From Pseudonocardia cypriaca (lineage in GTDB: Bacteria; Actinomycetota; Actinomycetes; Mycobacteriales; Pseudonocardiaceae), in the NCBI RefSeq assembly GCF_006717045.1, contig NZ_VFPH01000002.1, positions 2,170,001 through 2,234,000 on the forward strand: a stretch of DNA of 64,000 nt. Direction: 5' to 3'. The notes below the pieces were generated by a model. The model was not told where the DNA came from, did no database searches, and was given only the letters and a program-made list of their open reading frames with translations. Below, piece after piece: positions 16,754-25,664 of the stretch (its first letter is position 1; each line of letters begins with the position of its first letter). Made by a program: the position numbers and the translations under genes.

Positions 16754-18346
16754 GTGACCGGGTCGTTCGATCACGTCATCGTCGGTGGTGGTTCGGCGGG
16801 CTCGGTGTTGGCGAACCGGTTGTCGGCGGATCCGGCGCGCCGGGTGCTCGTGCTCGAGAACGGACGGGCCGACCACTCGTGGGACGTGCTGGGCAGGGCG
16901 TTCGCGCGGGGTCCGGGTCGCTGGCGTCATCGCAGCGAGCCCGAGCCGGGCCTGCTGGGGCGGCGCTTGAACCTGCCGGCGGGCCGGGTGCCGGGTGGCA
17001 TCAGCAGTCTGCGCGGGATGCTCCACCAGCGCGGTAACCCCCTCGACTACGACGGCTGGGCCGCGCAGCCCGGGATGCAGAGGTGGGGCTTCGCCCATCT
17101 CCTGCCGTACTTCAAGCGCATGGAGGACGCGGAGGTACCCGGGCCGCTGCGGGGCAGGGGCGGCCCGCTGGCGGTGGCGAAGGCGCGCCCGGGAAACGTC
17201 CTCGCCCAGGCGTTCCTGCTGGCCGCGCAGGAGGCGGGGCACCACGCCACCCCGGACGTCAACGGGTACCGGCAGGAGGGCTTCGGGGCCCTCGACCACA
17301 ACGTCCGGAGGTTCCGGCGCTGGTCGGCCACCCGCGGCTACCTGCGACCGGCGATGGACCGCGCCAACCTGACCGTCGGCGCCGGCACCACGGTCACGAA
17401 GATCGTGTTCCGCGGCACCCGCGCGGTCGGCGTCGAGTTCGCGGACCGGCGCGGCCGCGTGCACCGCGTGCTCAGCCGCGACACGATCCTGTGCGCGGGT
17501 GCGATCAAGAGCCCGCACATCCTGCAGCTCTCCGGCGTGGGCGACGCCGCGTTCCTGGAGTCCGTGGGCGTGCCGGTCGTGCACCACCTCCCGGGCGTGG
17601 GCGCGAACCTGCAGGACCACCTCGTCGTGCGGATCCAGCACGCCTGCACCAAGCCGGTGTCGCTGCGGTCCGCCGCCAACCCGTCGGACGTGGGCGGCTT
17701 CGCCCGCAGCAACGACGACCTGGCGTTCCCGAACCTGGCGTACGAGTTCCTGCCGACGGCCTCGAAGACGTGCCCGACCTCGCCCACCGGCCCGTACGGG
17801 TTCCAGGTTCAGGTCGGGGTGACGAGATCCGGCTCGCGCGGCAGCGTGCGGCTCGCCTCGCCGAGCTGGCGCACGCCACCGGCGATCCGGTTCGGCCACC
17901 TGTCCACCGAGCAGGACCGGCGCGACTGGGTCGACGCGATCCGCGTGACCCGGGAGATCATGGGGCAGTCGGCGCTCGCCCGGTACGACGGCGGGGAGCT
18001 CGCTCCCGGACCGGACGTGCGGGGCGACGACCGGATCTGGGACTGGGTGGTGGGGCACGCCGAGTCGGCGATGCACTACGCCGGGTCCTGCAGGCTGGGC
18101 ACCGACGACCGGGCGGTCGTCCACCCGGACACGATGGAGGTGCACGGCCTCGACGGCGTGCGCGTGGTGGACGCGTCGGTGATGCCGGTCGTCACCAACG
18201 CCGGCACCTACGCCCCGGTGGTGATGATCGCGGAGAAGGCGGCCGACCTCATCCTCGACCGGCCCCCGCTGCCTCCCGCCCACACCGAGTACTTCCGGCG
18301 CGACCACACCAGGACCATCGAGATGCGCGTGGCCACGACCGAGTAG
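16754..18346 (+). CDS. GMC family oxidoreductase, atypical
   Basis: 530 residues from GTG 16754. It has the FAD motif VGGGSAGSVLANRL, the conserved LSGVGD, LPGVGANLQDHL and C-terminal MHYAGSCRLG (catalytic His) plus VTNAGTYAP (Asn). Relative to the GMC protein at 2295-3965, the signature GGSTSINGM is GGISSLRGM, replacing the usual Ser and Asn, and about 20 residues are missing from the loop after KPVSLRS. It may be a diverged enzyme with altered flavin contacts. It stands between a RibD-like gene and an unknown gene, so the context gives no substrate. Confidence 0.82.
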   Translation: MTGSFDHVIVGGGSAGSVLANRLSADPARRVLVLENGRADHSWDVLGRAFARGPGRWRHRSEPEPGLLGRRLNLPAGRVPGGISSLRGMLHQRGNPLDYDGWAAQPGMQRWGFAHLLPYFKRMEDAEVPGPLRGRGGPLAVAKARPGNVLAQAFLLAAQEAGHHATPDVNGYRQEGFGALDHNVRRFRRWSATRGYLRPAMDRANLTVGAGTTVTKIVFRGTRAVGVEFADRRGRVHRVLSRDTILCAGAIKSPHILQLSGVGDAAFLESVGVPVVHHLPGVGANLQDHLVVRIQHACTKPVSLRSAANPSDVGGFARSNDDLAFPNLAYEFLPTASKTCPTSPTGPYGFQVQVGVTRSGSRGSVRLASPSWRTPPAIRFGHLSTEQDRRDWVDAIRVTREIMGQSALARYDGGELAPGPDVRGDDRIWDWVVGHAESAMHYAGSCRLGTDDRAVVHPDTMEVHGLDGVRVVDASVMPVVTNAGTYAPVVMIAEKAADLILDRPPLPPAHTEYFRRDHTRTIEMRVATTE

Positions 18347-18352
18347 CGGACG

Positions 18353-18856
18353 TCAGTTCCGCTCGCCCTGGAACGGCAGGATCCGGGCCCACTGCTCCCG
18401 CACCTGCTCCTCCATCTCCTCCGCCTCGGCGGAACCCTCCGCCGGTACGACCACGAGATCGGGCTCCCCCGGCCCGCGCTCCTCGGCCATCTCCAGCACG
18501 GTGACGAACACCTGCGCGCACGCGAAGGCGTGGTCGACGTTACTCTTGACGCCGTCGTAGCGGTCGTCGTCGACGTCCATGACGAGCGGGTAGATCCGGC
18601 GCAGCACGGCGACCAGGTCCCGCGCCGAGCCGAGCGCGCCGTCGTAGTCGCCGACGAGCGGGGCGCGGATGGACAGCGCGTCCAGGAAGGCGTCCTCGAG
18701 GTCGCGGGCCAGCGCCCGCGCGCGGAACAGCGTGGCCTCCAGGCCTGCCTGGCCGCGGGCGAGCCCGAGGCAGTCCTCCAGCTCGACGGCCACCTCGAGA
18801 GCACGGCCGAACGTGCCGTTGAGCACCAGGCTGAGGGATCTTCGGCGGCCGGCCAC
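18353..18856 (-). CDS. helical protein of unknown function
   Basis: 167 residues, predicted almost all alpha-helical (LALARGQAGLEATLFRARAL-like amphipathic stretches), with no signal peptide or membrane helix and an acidic middle (MDVDDDRYDG). Codon positions show the strong third-position GC of real genes here. I recognise no family. It faces the GMC gene with a six-base gap between stop codons and lies 58 bases beyond the dioxygenase stop on the same strand. Confidence 0.6.
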   Translation of the reverse strand: MAGRRRSLSLVLNGTFGRALEVAVELEDCLGLARGQAGLEATLFRARALARDLEDAFLDALSIRAPLVGDYDGALGSARDLVAVLRRIYPLVMDVDDDRYDGVKSNVDHAFACAQVFVTVLEMAEERGPGEPDLVVVPAEGSAEAEEMEEQVREQWARILPFQGERN

Positions 18857-18914
18857 GGCGGCGACTCTACCGACAGTCCCCGCCTGAACACAGGGCGTCG
18901 AACAAGTCCCCCGC

Positions 18915-19799
18915 TCAGCGCGACGGCGGCGGCCCGCCGGGAGCGCTGCCGGCGGTCGGGGTGGTCGTCGTGTCGACGGCGGCGGTGAGGGACACGGTGT
19001 AGCCGGTGGTGACGTCGCCGGTCACGGCGCCGAGCTCGCGCGCCCCGCCGTCGTCGCCGAAGACGTTGTCCGTGGCGAGCGTGACCTGCGACAGGTTGCG
19101 GACCGACTGCTCGTAGCCCGGCTGGGCGTACACGACCTCGCACGCGTCCTGGGGAAGCGCGATCTGGGACGTGGCGATGGCGTTCGAGGCATCCGTGATG
19201 CCGGCCTGGTCGGGGTAGACCTCGAAGTGGATGTGCGGCCAGCGTCCCGAGTAGCAGGCCGGGAAGATGCTGGTGAAGCTCACGCGGCCGGCCGAGTCGG
19301 CGATCTGGACCCCACGCAGGTAGTTCTGGTCCTCGATCGCGTCCGAGTACATCGAGTAGCCGCCGTCGCGGTTGCAGTGCCAGACGTAGACCGCGGCACC
19401 GGCGAAGGCGGACCCGCCGTTCGCGATGTCGAGCACGGTCAGCCGGATGGTCAGCGGGACGCCATCGGCCGTGCCGCTCGCCCCGGCGAAGCTGGACCGG
19501 ATGTCGCTGCGGACGATGCCGCTCTCCGCCAGCACGTTGGGGCCGTTCGAGCCGTCGCCCGGGTAGGGGCCCGCGGTCTCGTCCGGGATCTCCACCAGAC
19601 CCGTGCCGGACGCGGCTGTCGTACCGGTCGTGCCGCTGCCGCAGGCACCGAGGCTCGCGGCGGCCGCGCCGAGCCCGAGCGCCCGCAGCATCCGCCTGCG
19701 GCTCAACAGGGTCGTGACGTCGAAGCCGAGGCCCTGGTCCACGACCTCCTCGTCCGGTCGGACGAGTGGGCGTCCTTCGTAGGTGGGCTCGTGCCTCAC
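18915..19799 (-). CDS. secreted intradiol ring-cleavage dioxygenase family protein
   Basis: 294 residues. A twin-arginine-like signal with lipobox (SRRRMLRALGLGAAAASLGAC) predicts export and lipid anchoring. The dioxygenase core shows ETAGPYPGDGSNG, VWHCNRDGGYSMY, NYLRGVQ and CYSGRWPHIHFEVYP; these hold the Tyr/Tyr/His/His iron ligands expected of protocatechuate/catechol intradiol enzymes. Extracytoplasmic members of this group cleave catechols derived from lignin or plant phenolics. Regulation is suggested by three 11-bp direct repeats upstream. Confidence 0.85.
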   Translation of the reverse strand: MRHEPTYEGRPLVRPDEEVVDQGLGFDVTTLLSRRRMLRALGLGAAAASLGACGSGTTGTTAASGTGLVEIPDETAGPYPGDGSNGPNVLAESGIVRSDIRSSFAGASGTADGVPLTIRLTVLDIANGGSAFAGAAVYVWHCNRDGGYSMYSDAIEDQNYLRGVQIADSAGRVSFTSIFPACYSGRWPHIHFEVYPDQAGITDASNAIATSQIALPQDACEVVYAQPGYEQSVRNLSQVTLATDNVFGDDGGARELGAVTGDVTTGYTVSLTAAVDTTTTPTAGSAPGGPPPSR

Positions 19800-19858
19800 G
19801 GTTCCTCCGGTGCTGGGACGGCTGGTCGAAACCCAAGGTAGGAACGGGCGGTGGGGCG

Positions 19859-19887
19859 TTCCTGTGCGCTTCCTGTCCGGTTCCTGT
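19859..19887. promoter_or_regulatory. three TTCCTGT direct repeats at 11-bp spacing
   Basis: TTCCTGT occurs at 19859-19865, 19870-19876 and 19881-19887, exactly 11 bases apart, with related flanks (GTTCCTGTGCG, CTTCCTGTCCG, GTTCCTGTGGC). An out-of-phase CTCCTGT follows at 19908. Eleven-base direct repeats are how PhoP/OmpR-type and SARP regulators bind in actinomycetes. The repeats lie between the dioxygenase (minus) and the SGNH hydrolase (plus) and could serve either gene. Confidence 0.6.
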
Positions 19888-20013
19888 GGCGCGCGGCCCG
19901 CCGGGGTCTCCTGTCCGTGTTCGGTCGGGTGCGGTGGGTATCAGCGCTCCGCGCTCGCCTCTCCTCCACGGCCGGACCAGGATGGACCGGCGAGGGATCA
20001 CGAGGAGGGGAAC

Positions 20014-21552
20014 ATGGCCGCGCTGCCACCGGAGTACCTGGACCCGAACACCCCGCCCGACGTCGTGGTGACCGACCTGCTGCGGCCGCGCATCGACGAC
20101 CCGGCGCTCGGGGTCGAGCTCGGTCAGCGCGACGCGGACGTCCCGGCACCACCCACCGACCCGGTGCACCGGCTGGTCACGGTCGGCGACTCCCTGACCC
20201 ATGGCCTGACCAGCGGGGCCGTGTCGCGAACCGACCTCTCGTGGCCCGCCCTCCTGGCCCGCTGCCTCGACGTCCCGTTCCAGGTGCCCGGGTACGGGGG
20301 CCCGCTCGGCGGGCTGCCGTTCAACATCGAGGGCCTGCTGCGAGGGCTGCAGGCCGAGTTCGGCGACCGCATCAACGCGTTCGAGGCGCTGGCGCTGCCG
20401 TTCTCCCTGCAGCGGTTGGCCGACGAGAACGAGGACTTCTGGGAGCGCGGCGACGGGAGCAGGCCGCCCCGCACCGACCTGCGCTACGAGAACCTGGGCA
20501 TCTACGGCTGGGACGTGCGCGACAGCCTGTCGTACACCGCCGGCCGGGCGACCGCCCTGATCGCTGCCAACCCCGCGCACGACGACCTGCTCGGCGCGGT
20601 GCCCTCCAACGACAACGACATCGCGGCCTCGTCCGTGCTCGCGCCGTTCGGTGTGGCCGCGACCCAGATCGGGGCCGCCGGGTGGCACGGGCGCAACGGC
20701 GGCATCGACACGCTCGTCGTCGTCCTCGGCGGGAACAACGCGCTCCGCTCCGTGGTCGACAAGGTGGTCCGGTGGAGCGGCGACGGCTACGACGACCTGG
20801 ACCGCAAGGGCAGCTACAACGTGTGGCGCCCCACCCACTTCGCCACCGAGTTCGCCGAGCTGGTGCGGGCCCTCGAACCGATCAGCACGCGCCGCGTCGT
20901 GCTCGCCACCGTGCCCCACGTGACGATCGCGCCGATCGCGAAGGGCGTGAACCCACAGGCGCCGGGCCAGAAGTGGCAACCGGGCTCGCGGTACTTCCCC
21001 TTCTACACCGACCCGTGGATCGACGAAGCCCGCTTCGACCCCACCAAGCACCGGCACCTCACCCACCAGCAGGCGCGCGCCGTCGACTCGGCGATCGACC
21101 AGTACAACGACGCCATCGCCGACGCCGTGCGCCAGGCGCGCAGCCACGGCCGGGACTGGTTCCTCTTCGACCTCTGCGGTGTCCTCGACGGCCTGGCCTA
21201 CCGCCGGTTCGTCACCGACGCGGATGCCCGTGCACGCAACGCGTGGCAGGCCCAGCGGCTCCCGTCGGAGCTCGCAGACCTCGACACCCGCTTCTTCCGC
21301 TCGGACCGGACCGGCAGGCTGCAGGGCGGCCTCTTCGGGCTCGACGGTGTCCACCCGACGACCTCCGGGTACGGGATCGTCGCCGACGAGCTCGTCGGCC
21401 TCCTCGCGACCGCGGGTGTCGCGGCCAAGCACGTCGACTTCGCCGCGCTGCGCCGCGAGGACACGCTCAACCAGGACCCGCCCGCGCTGATGGCGACCGC
21501 GTTCGACCTCGCGACGCCGTTCCTCACCCGCCTGCTCTCCCGCGGGCGCTGA
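20014..21552 (+). CDS. SGNH/GDSL hydrolase
   Basis: 512 residues from ATG 20014 with a GAGGAGGGG site. Block I is VGDSLTHG with nucleophile Ser60, block III is GGNNAL (239-244), and block V is DGVHPTTSG with Asp444 and His447, so the SGNH triad is complete. The protein is larger than typical esterases (200-300 residues), with an extended N-terminus and middle. No signal peptide is visible, so it is probably cytoplasmic. The next gene begins one base after the stop codon, giving a likely operon with the GH13-type enzyme. The ester substrate is unknown. Confidence 0.85.
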   Translation: MAALPPEYLDPNTPPDVVVTDLLRPRIDDPALGVELGQRDADVPAPPTDPVHRLVTVGDSLTHGLTSGAVSRTDLSWPALLARCLDVPFQVPGYGGPLGGLPFNIEGLLRGLQAEFGDRINAFEALALPFSLQRLADENEDFWERGDGSRPPRTDLRYENLGIYGWDVRDSLSYTAGRATALIAANPAHDDLLGAVPSNDNDIAASSVLAPFGVAATQIGAAGWHGRNGGIDTLVVVLGGNNALRSVVDKVVRWSGDGYDDLDRKGSYNVWRPTHFATEFAELVRALEPISTRRVVLATVPHVTIAPIAKGVNPQAPGQKWQPGSRYFPFYTDPWIDEARFDPTKHRHLTHQQARAVDSAIDQYNDAIADAVRQARSHGRDWFLFDLCGVLDGLAYRRFVTDADARARNAWQAQRLPSELADLDTRFFRSDRTGRLQGGLFGLDGVHPTTSGYGIVADELVGLLATAGVAAKHVDFAALRREDTLNQDPPALMATAFDLATPFLTRLLSRGR

Positions 21553-21553
21553 G

Positions 21554-23732
21554 ATGCCCGGCATCACGATCCACTACGACAACTCCCGGTCGTTCGCCGC
21601 CCCGCACCTCTGGGTGCGCTACCCGGGGTCGGACGAGTCGCACGACGTCACACCGTCCACGCAGGACTCCTTCGGCCCGGTCTTCACGGTCGAGCTGATG
21701 CGGCCCGCGCTCGACCTCACGTTCACGGACGGCGCAGCACCTGTGTGGCGGGACGACGCCATGCACTTCGACCGGGTCCCACCCACCGGTGCCGAGATCT
21801 GGTGCCGAGCGGACAAGGCGTTCGTCTACGACGTCGAGCCCCGCCGTCCGGAGCCCGGGACGGCGGCCGAGCTCCTCGCGGCGATCGACGCGGTCGACGG
21901 GTGCTACGTGCCGGACACCGACGGCCGTTCCGGCCTGGGGGCAACGGCGCTCCGCGGGGGCCGGCGTGCTGTTCGGCCTCTACCAGCCCAACGCCGCTCG
22001 GGTGTTCGTGCGCGGCTCGTTCGACGGCTGGCAGGAACCCGGCCGCGAGCTGGCGCTGCACCGCGGTTACTTCGGCATCCCCAACCTGTGGCTCGGCGTG
22101 GTGCCGGAGGCGAGGGCCGGCGACGAGTACGCGTACGTCGTGCAGGGCGGGGTGCCCCGGAACGCGGCCGGCCGCTTCGAGCGCCGGTGCACCGACCCGC
22201 TCGCCCGCCGGCTCGGCACGAGCTTCGACGACGACACGGCAGTCGTCGTCGACCCGAGCACCTACGCCTGGACCGACCACGCGTTCCGGACGCCCGACCG
22301 GGCCGACATGATCCTCTACGAGCTGAGCGTGTACGGCTTCACCGAGGGCGACCCCGGGATCAAGCAGCCGGGCCGGTTCGCCGGGATCACCCAGCGGATC
22401 AGGGAGGGCTACTTCGACGAGCTGGGGGTCAACGCGCTGTCCCTCATGCCGCTCTCCGAGTTCGCCGGCGAGCAGGGTCCCCACGCCCTCGGCTACAACA
22501 CCTCGGTGTTCGCGGCGGTCGAACGGGACTTCGGCACCGCCGACGACCTGCGCGAGCTGGTGGACGCGGCCCACGACCACGGCCTCGCCGTGCTGCTGGA
22601 CCAGGTCTTCAACCACACCAGCAACAAGCCGAACCCACTGTGGCAGGCGATCCTCGAGAGCCCCCGTGAGGACGGGAGCCCGACCGAGGGCGGCCTGTAC
22701 TTCAGCGGCAGCACGGAGTGGGGCAACCGCGTCGCGACCGAGAAACGGGACGTGCAGAACCTGCTGATCGACACGTGCAAGCTGTTCCTCACCGAGTACC
22801 ACGTCGACGGGTTCCGCCTCGACTCCACGCGCAACGTCGACCGCGGCTTCCTGTTGCGGTTGGCCGACGAGCTCACCCGCTTCCGACCCGAGACCGTGCT
22901 GGTCGCGGAGCACCTGCCCAACGAGAGCGGCCTCAACCGCTCCGGCTACGACGGCTACTCGCAATGGGCCGACCCGTTCCACGACAGGATGAAGGTGCTG
23001 CTGCGCGAGGGAGCGATCGACGCCGACCAGATCGGCGACGTCTTCTACTTCTCGCACGCGGCATACGCGGCGCACACGAACAACACGGTCAACTACGTCG
23101 AGAGCCACGACGAGACCAGCCCCGCCTTCGAGGTGGGCACGAACCCCACCACGAACCAGCCCGCGACCAAGGACCGGAAGGGGCGGCTGGGCCTCTTCTC
23201 CACCGTCGTCGCGCTCGGCATCCCCATGATCTACATGGGCCAGGAGTTCAACGTCGAGCGCGACCGCAACGTCGTGAGCTTCCAGTGGCCGCCGGGCGGA
23301 CCGGAGAACAGCGGCTTCTACCGGTGGGCCCGCCGCCTCGTCCACCTGCGCCGCCGCTACCCGGCCCTGCGCATCGCGGGCTACGACCCGGCAGGCGACG
23401 GCCGCTTCACCTGGATCCTGGGCCCTTGGATGGACCCGGCGCACGGCGGCGGGCACAAGGTGCTCGGCTGGCGGCTGCGGCCCGGCCGGTCCGCCCACGA
23501 CGCCATGGTGGTGCTGCTCAACTTCGAACAGTTCACCGTGCGGGTCGAGGTCGAGCTCGGCCTGGCCGGCAGCTGGGTGAAGCTGGCCGACCTCGACCGC
23601 GTCGACGACATCCCGCCCGGTGGCACCAACTCGACGGCCGACCCGGCCACGCTGCACAGCAACGACGGCCGGTTCGGTGCGTTCGAGCTGCCCAGCAGCA
23701 GCGCCTACCTCTACAAGTGGGAGTCCGGATAG
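21554..23732 (+). pseudogene. alpha-amylase family (GH13) enzyme with a one-base frameshift
   Basis: Two frames together encode one protein of about 725 residues. The first runs from ATG 21554 to about 21956, the second from there to 23732. Removing one G from the run GGGGG at 21956-21960 restores LRGAGVLFGLYQPNAARVF. After repair the layout is an N-terminal beta domain, an early-set-like domain (VFVRGSFDGW) and a GH13 barrel with LLDQVFNHTS, nucleophile Asp423 (FRLDS), acid/base Glu452 (LVAEHLP) and Asp519 (ESHDE). All catalytic residues survive, so this may be a recent mutation, a sequencing error or slippage. It resembles branching-enzyme/maltooligosyl-type GH13 members. Confidence 0.8.
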
Positions 23733-23751
23733 GGCTGCAGCCGGCCGGACG

Positions 23752-24423
23752 TCAGCCCCACGGGCTCCCGGCACCGTCGCGGGCGATGACGAGCTCCGGC
23801 CGGAGCGCGCCGAAGAGCAGCGTCAACATGAGGTCGGCGGTGACGGCGGGCGGCTCGTCCTCGCGGTTGATGCTCCGCACGAGCAGCAGGTTGACGACCA
23901 TGCCGCTGATCTCGGAGGCGGGCGGGTGGGAGCGCAGCTCGCCGTTGGCCTGCCCGTGCTGGATGAGCAGCAGGAGTGCCATGTTGATGGGGGCGAGGAC
24001 CCGCGGGTCCGCCTGGTCCTCCGGATCGGGCGCCTTCCCGGTGCGGATCGTGTAGTCGAGCACGGCCGCGGTGAACGACGCCGTCAGCCCGCGGTGGTAC
24101 CAGCTGAGCCGCGCCAGCGCGTTGATCTGCTCCACGAGCGCCCCGACGACGGGCCGGCCGGCCGCGATGTCCGCCTCGGCCTGGCGGATGAGGCCACGGA
24201 CGTGGGGTTCGTAGACCGCGCCGAGCAGGGCGTGCTTCGTCGGGAAGTGGTTGTACGCGGTGGCGGAGCTGACCCCCGCGGCGTCCGCGATGTCCTCGAT
24301 GCGCGTCGCGGCCCAGCCGCGGCGGCTGAAGGCCGAGTCGGCCGCTGCAATCAGCGCGGCGCGGGTGCGGACCCGTTTCGTCCGAGCCGCGCGAGTACGG
24401 GGGTCGGCCGGCCGCTCGTCCAC
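23752..24423 (-). CDS. TetR/AcrR family transcriptional regulator
   Basis: 223 residues. The HTH region reads RTRAALIAAADSAFSRRGWAATRIEDIADAAGVSSATAYNHF in outline, the canonical TetR recognition helix ending TAYNHFPTKHALL. The ligand-binding domain is helical and includes ADPRVLAPINMALLLLIQHGQ. The gene lies convergent to the GH13 gene. Upstream is a 70-base nested palindrome (24568-24637) that could be its operator, though it is 145 bases from the start. Confidence 0.87.
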   Translation of the reverse strand: MDERPADPRTRAARTKRVRTRAALIAAADSAFSRRGWAATRIEDIADAAGVSSATAYNHFPTKHALLGAVYEPHVRGLIRQAEADIAAGRPVVGALVEQINALARLSWYHRGLTASFTAAVLDYTIRTGKAPDPEDQADPRVLAPINMALLLLIQHGQANGELRSHPPASEISGMVVNLLLVRSINREDEPPAVTADLMLTLLFGALRPELVIARDGAGSPWG

Positions 24424-24567
24424 TTTCCACCGTCTCCCGGTCGTCCGGCCCGCCCGCGAATCGCGCTGACCGTACAGCAGCGGTTTCCGGCGGTTTACCT
24501 GGTCCTCGGGATGAACAGCAAGGAGTCGAGTGACGACGCTCCGTAGCGGCGCGCCGACACGCCTCTG

Positions 24568-24637
24568 ACTTCACAAACCCCGTACCGACCTCACAAATGG
24601 CGGGCCCTGTGTGAGGTCCGCACACGGTTTGTGAAGT
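24568..24637. repeat. nested inverted repeat with four TCACAAA-type motifs
   Basis: Outer arms ACTTCACAAACC (24568-24579) and GGTTTGTGAAGT (24626-24637) are perfectly complementary over 12 bases. Inner arms GACCTCACA (24587-24595) and TGTGAGGTC (24610-24618) pair over nine. The two internal loops are seven bases each and the tip is 14 bases. TCACAAA recurs 20 bases apart on the left arm, mirrored on the right. It could be a repetitive extragenic palindrome, a multi-site operator or a bidirectional terminator; there is no T-run. Confidence 0.75.
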
Positions 24638-24649
24638 GATCCGTCAGCG

Positions 24650-25332
24650 TCAGTTGCCGGGAAATCTGGGGCGGAGATCACGACGGGCTCTGCGCAACCG
24701 CTGATACCACAATGATCCCAACAAGACCGCGAGGATCACCGCCGTGGCGAATCCCACGAGAACGTGCGCGGGGCCGGATTCCTGGATCGTCTGGAAAGCC
24801 ATCGAACCGAGCAGTCCGGCAACCACAGCGTCGATCACCCCGACGATGAAGGGCGAGCCGGACAGCAGGTGGACGATGCCCACCTTGCGACGGAAGCTGT
24901 AGGTCTGCAGCACTCCGGCGAAGTCGTCGTGCGGGCTGGTCACGAGGTACGGCTCGAGATCAGGGGCCAGCTCCAGGTAGCCGTGGCGCAGCCGGCCATC
25001 CCGACGATGAGCCAGGCGTCCTCGATGTCGGCCTCGACCAGGCGCACGTACGTCCCCAGCCCCACCAGCAGGGCGATCGGGAGTACGACGAGCGCGAACC
25101 CCCGGAAACTCTGCCCGAACCCGGTCGCCTGCGCCGTCAGGGAAAGGGCCACCGCCACGGCGGACAGGACCGTCAGGAACGTTCCGGTGCGACTGAATAT
25201 CTCCGACCACGTCATGCTGCGCGTTGCCAGCAGGCTCCAGTGTTCGGTGGCGAGCAGTTGCGCGCGCAGCGCCGCCTCGGCGCCGCGGTGATCGAGGGGT
25301 GGGGTCGGGTCGCCGTCCTCGTCCTGCGTCAT
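24650..25332 (-). pseudogene. four-helix integral membrane protein of unknown function, frameshifted
   Basis: The N-terminal part (from ATG 25332) has a soluble start followed by two membrane helices (TFLTVLSAVAVALSLTAQ and FALVVLPIALLVGLG). The C-terminal part, in another frame, has two further helices (IDAVVAGLLGS and LVGFATAVILAVLLG). The frames join at about 24990-25000, where one missing C in ATGGCCGG would restore MARLRHGYLELAP; total length then is 227 residues. Related unnamed proteins are common in actinomycetes as I recall, but I know no function. Either a real mutation or a sequencing error. Confidence 0.65.
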
Positions 25333-25664
25333 TCGGAACTCCAGCCCTGGTTCGGCCGCGCGCCATGCCGCGCGGGTCCTCGTACATGCCAGACCATGTG
25401 TGCGGCGACCACAACCCACCCGTGACGACTCCGGGACCGCTGGGGCTGGAGGTGATGGCCGGGAGTGGTGCCCGCACCTCGTAGAGCAGGCTCGGGCAAA
25501 GGGCGCGAAACGTACGAATACAGGTGTTCCGGATCGCCCGATACGGCACTTCTGCGCTATTCGCGCGGATTCCCTGGTTCCACCGATCGTAAATGCTCCG
25601 TTGGCCCGCGGTGGGGATACGGGGAGTGGAGTTGAGCTGTCCGGTCCGAGCTGGGAAGGCACGC
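25333..25664. other. intergenic region without a recognisable gene
   Basis: 332 bases between divergent genes. Base composition is slightly less GC-rich near 25540-25600 (CGTAAATGCTCC region), which may hold the promoter of the phosphate transporter gene. No strong palindrome or -35/-10 pair is apparent. Confidence 0.4.

Noticed and set aside
18208..21567. Very long open frame on the minus strand (1119 codons)
   Set aside because: It is antisense to the SGNH hydrolase and runs through the dioxygenase region in another frame; composition is Arg/Gly/Ala/Val-rich with no domains, a GC-driven shadow.
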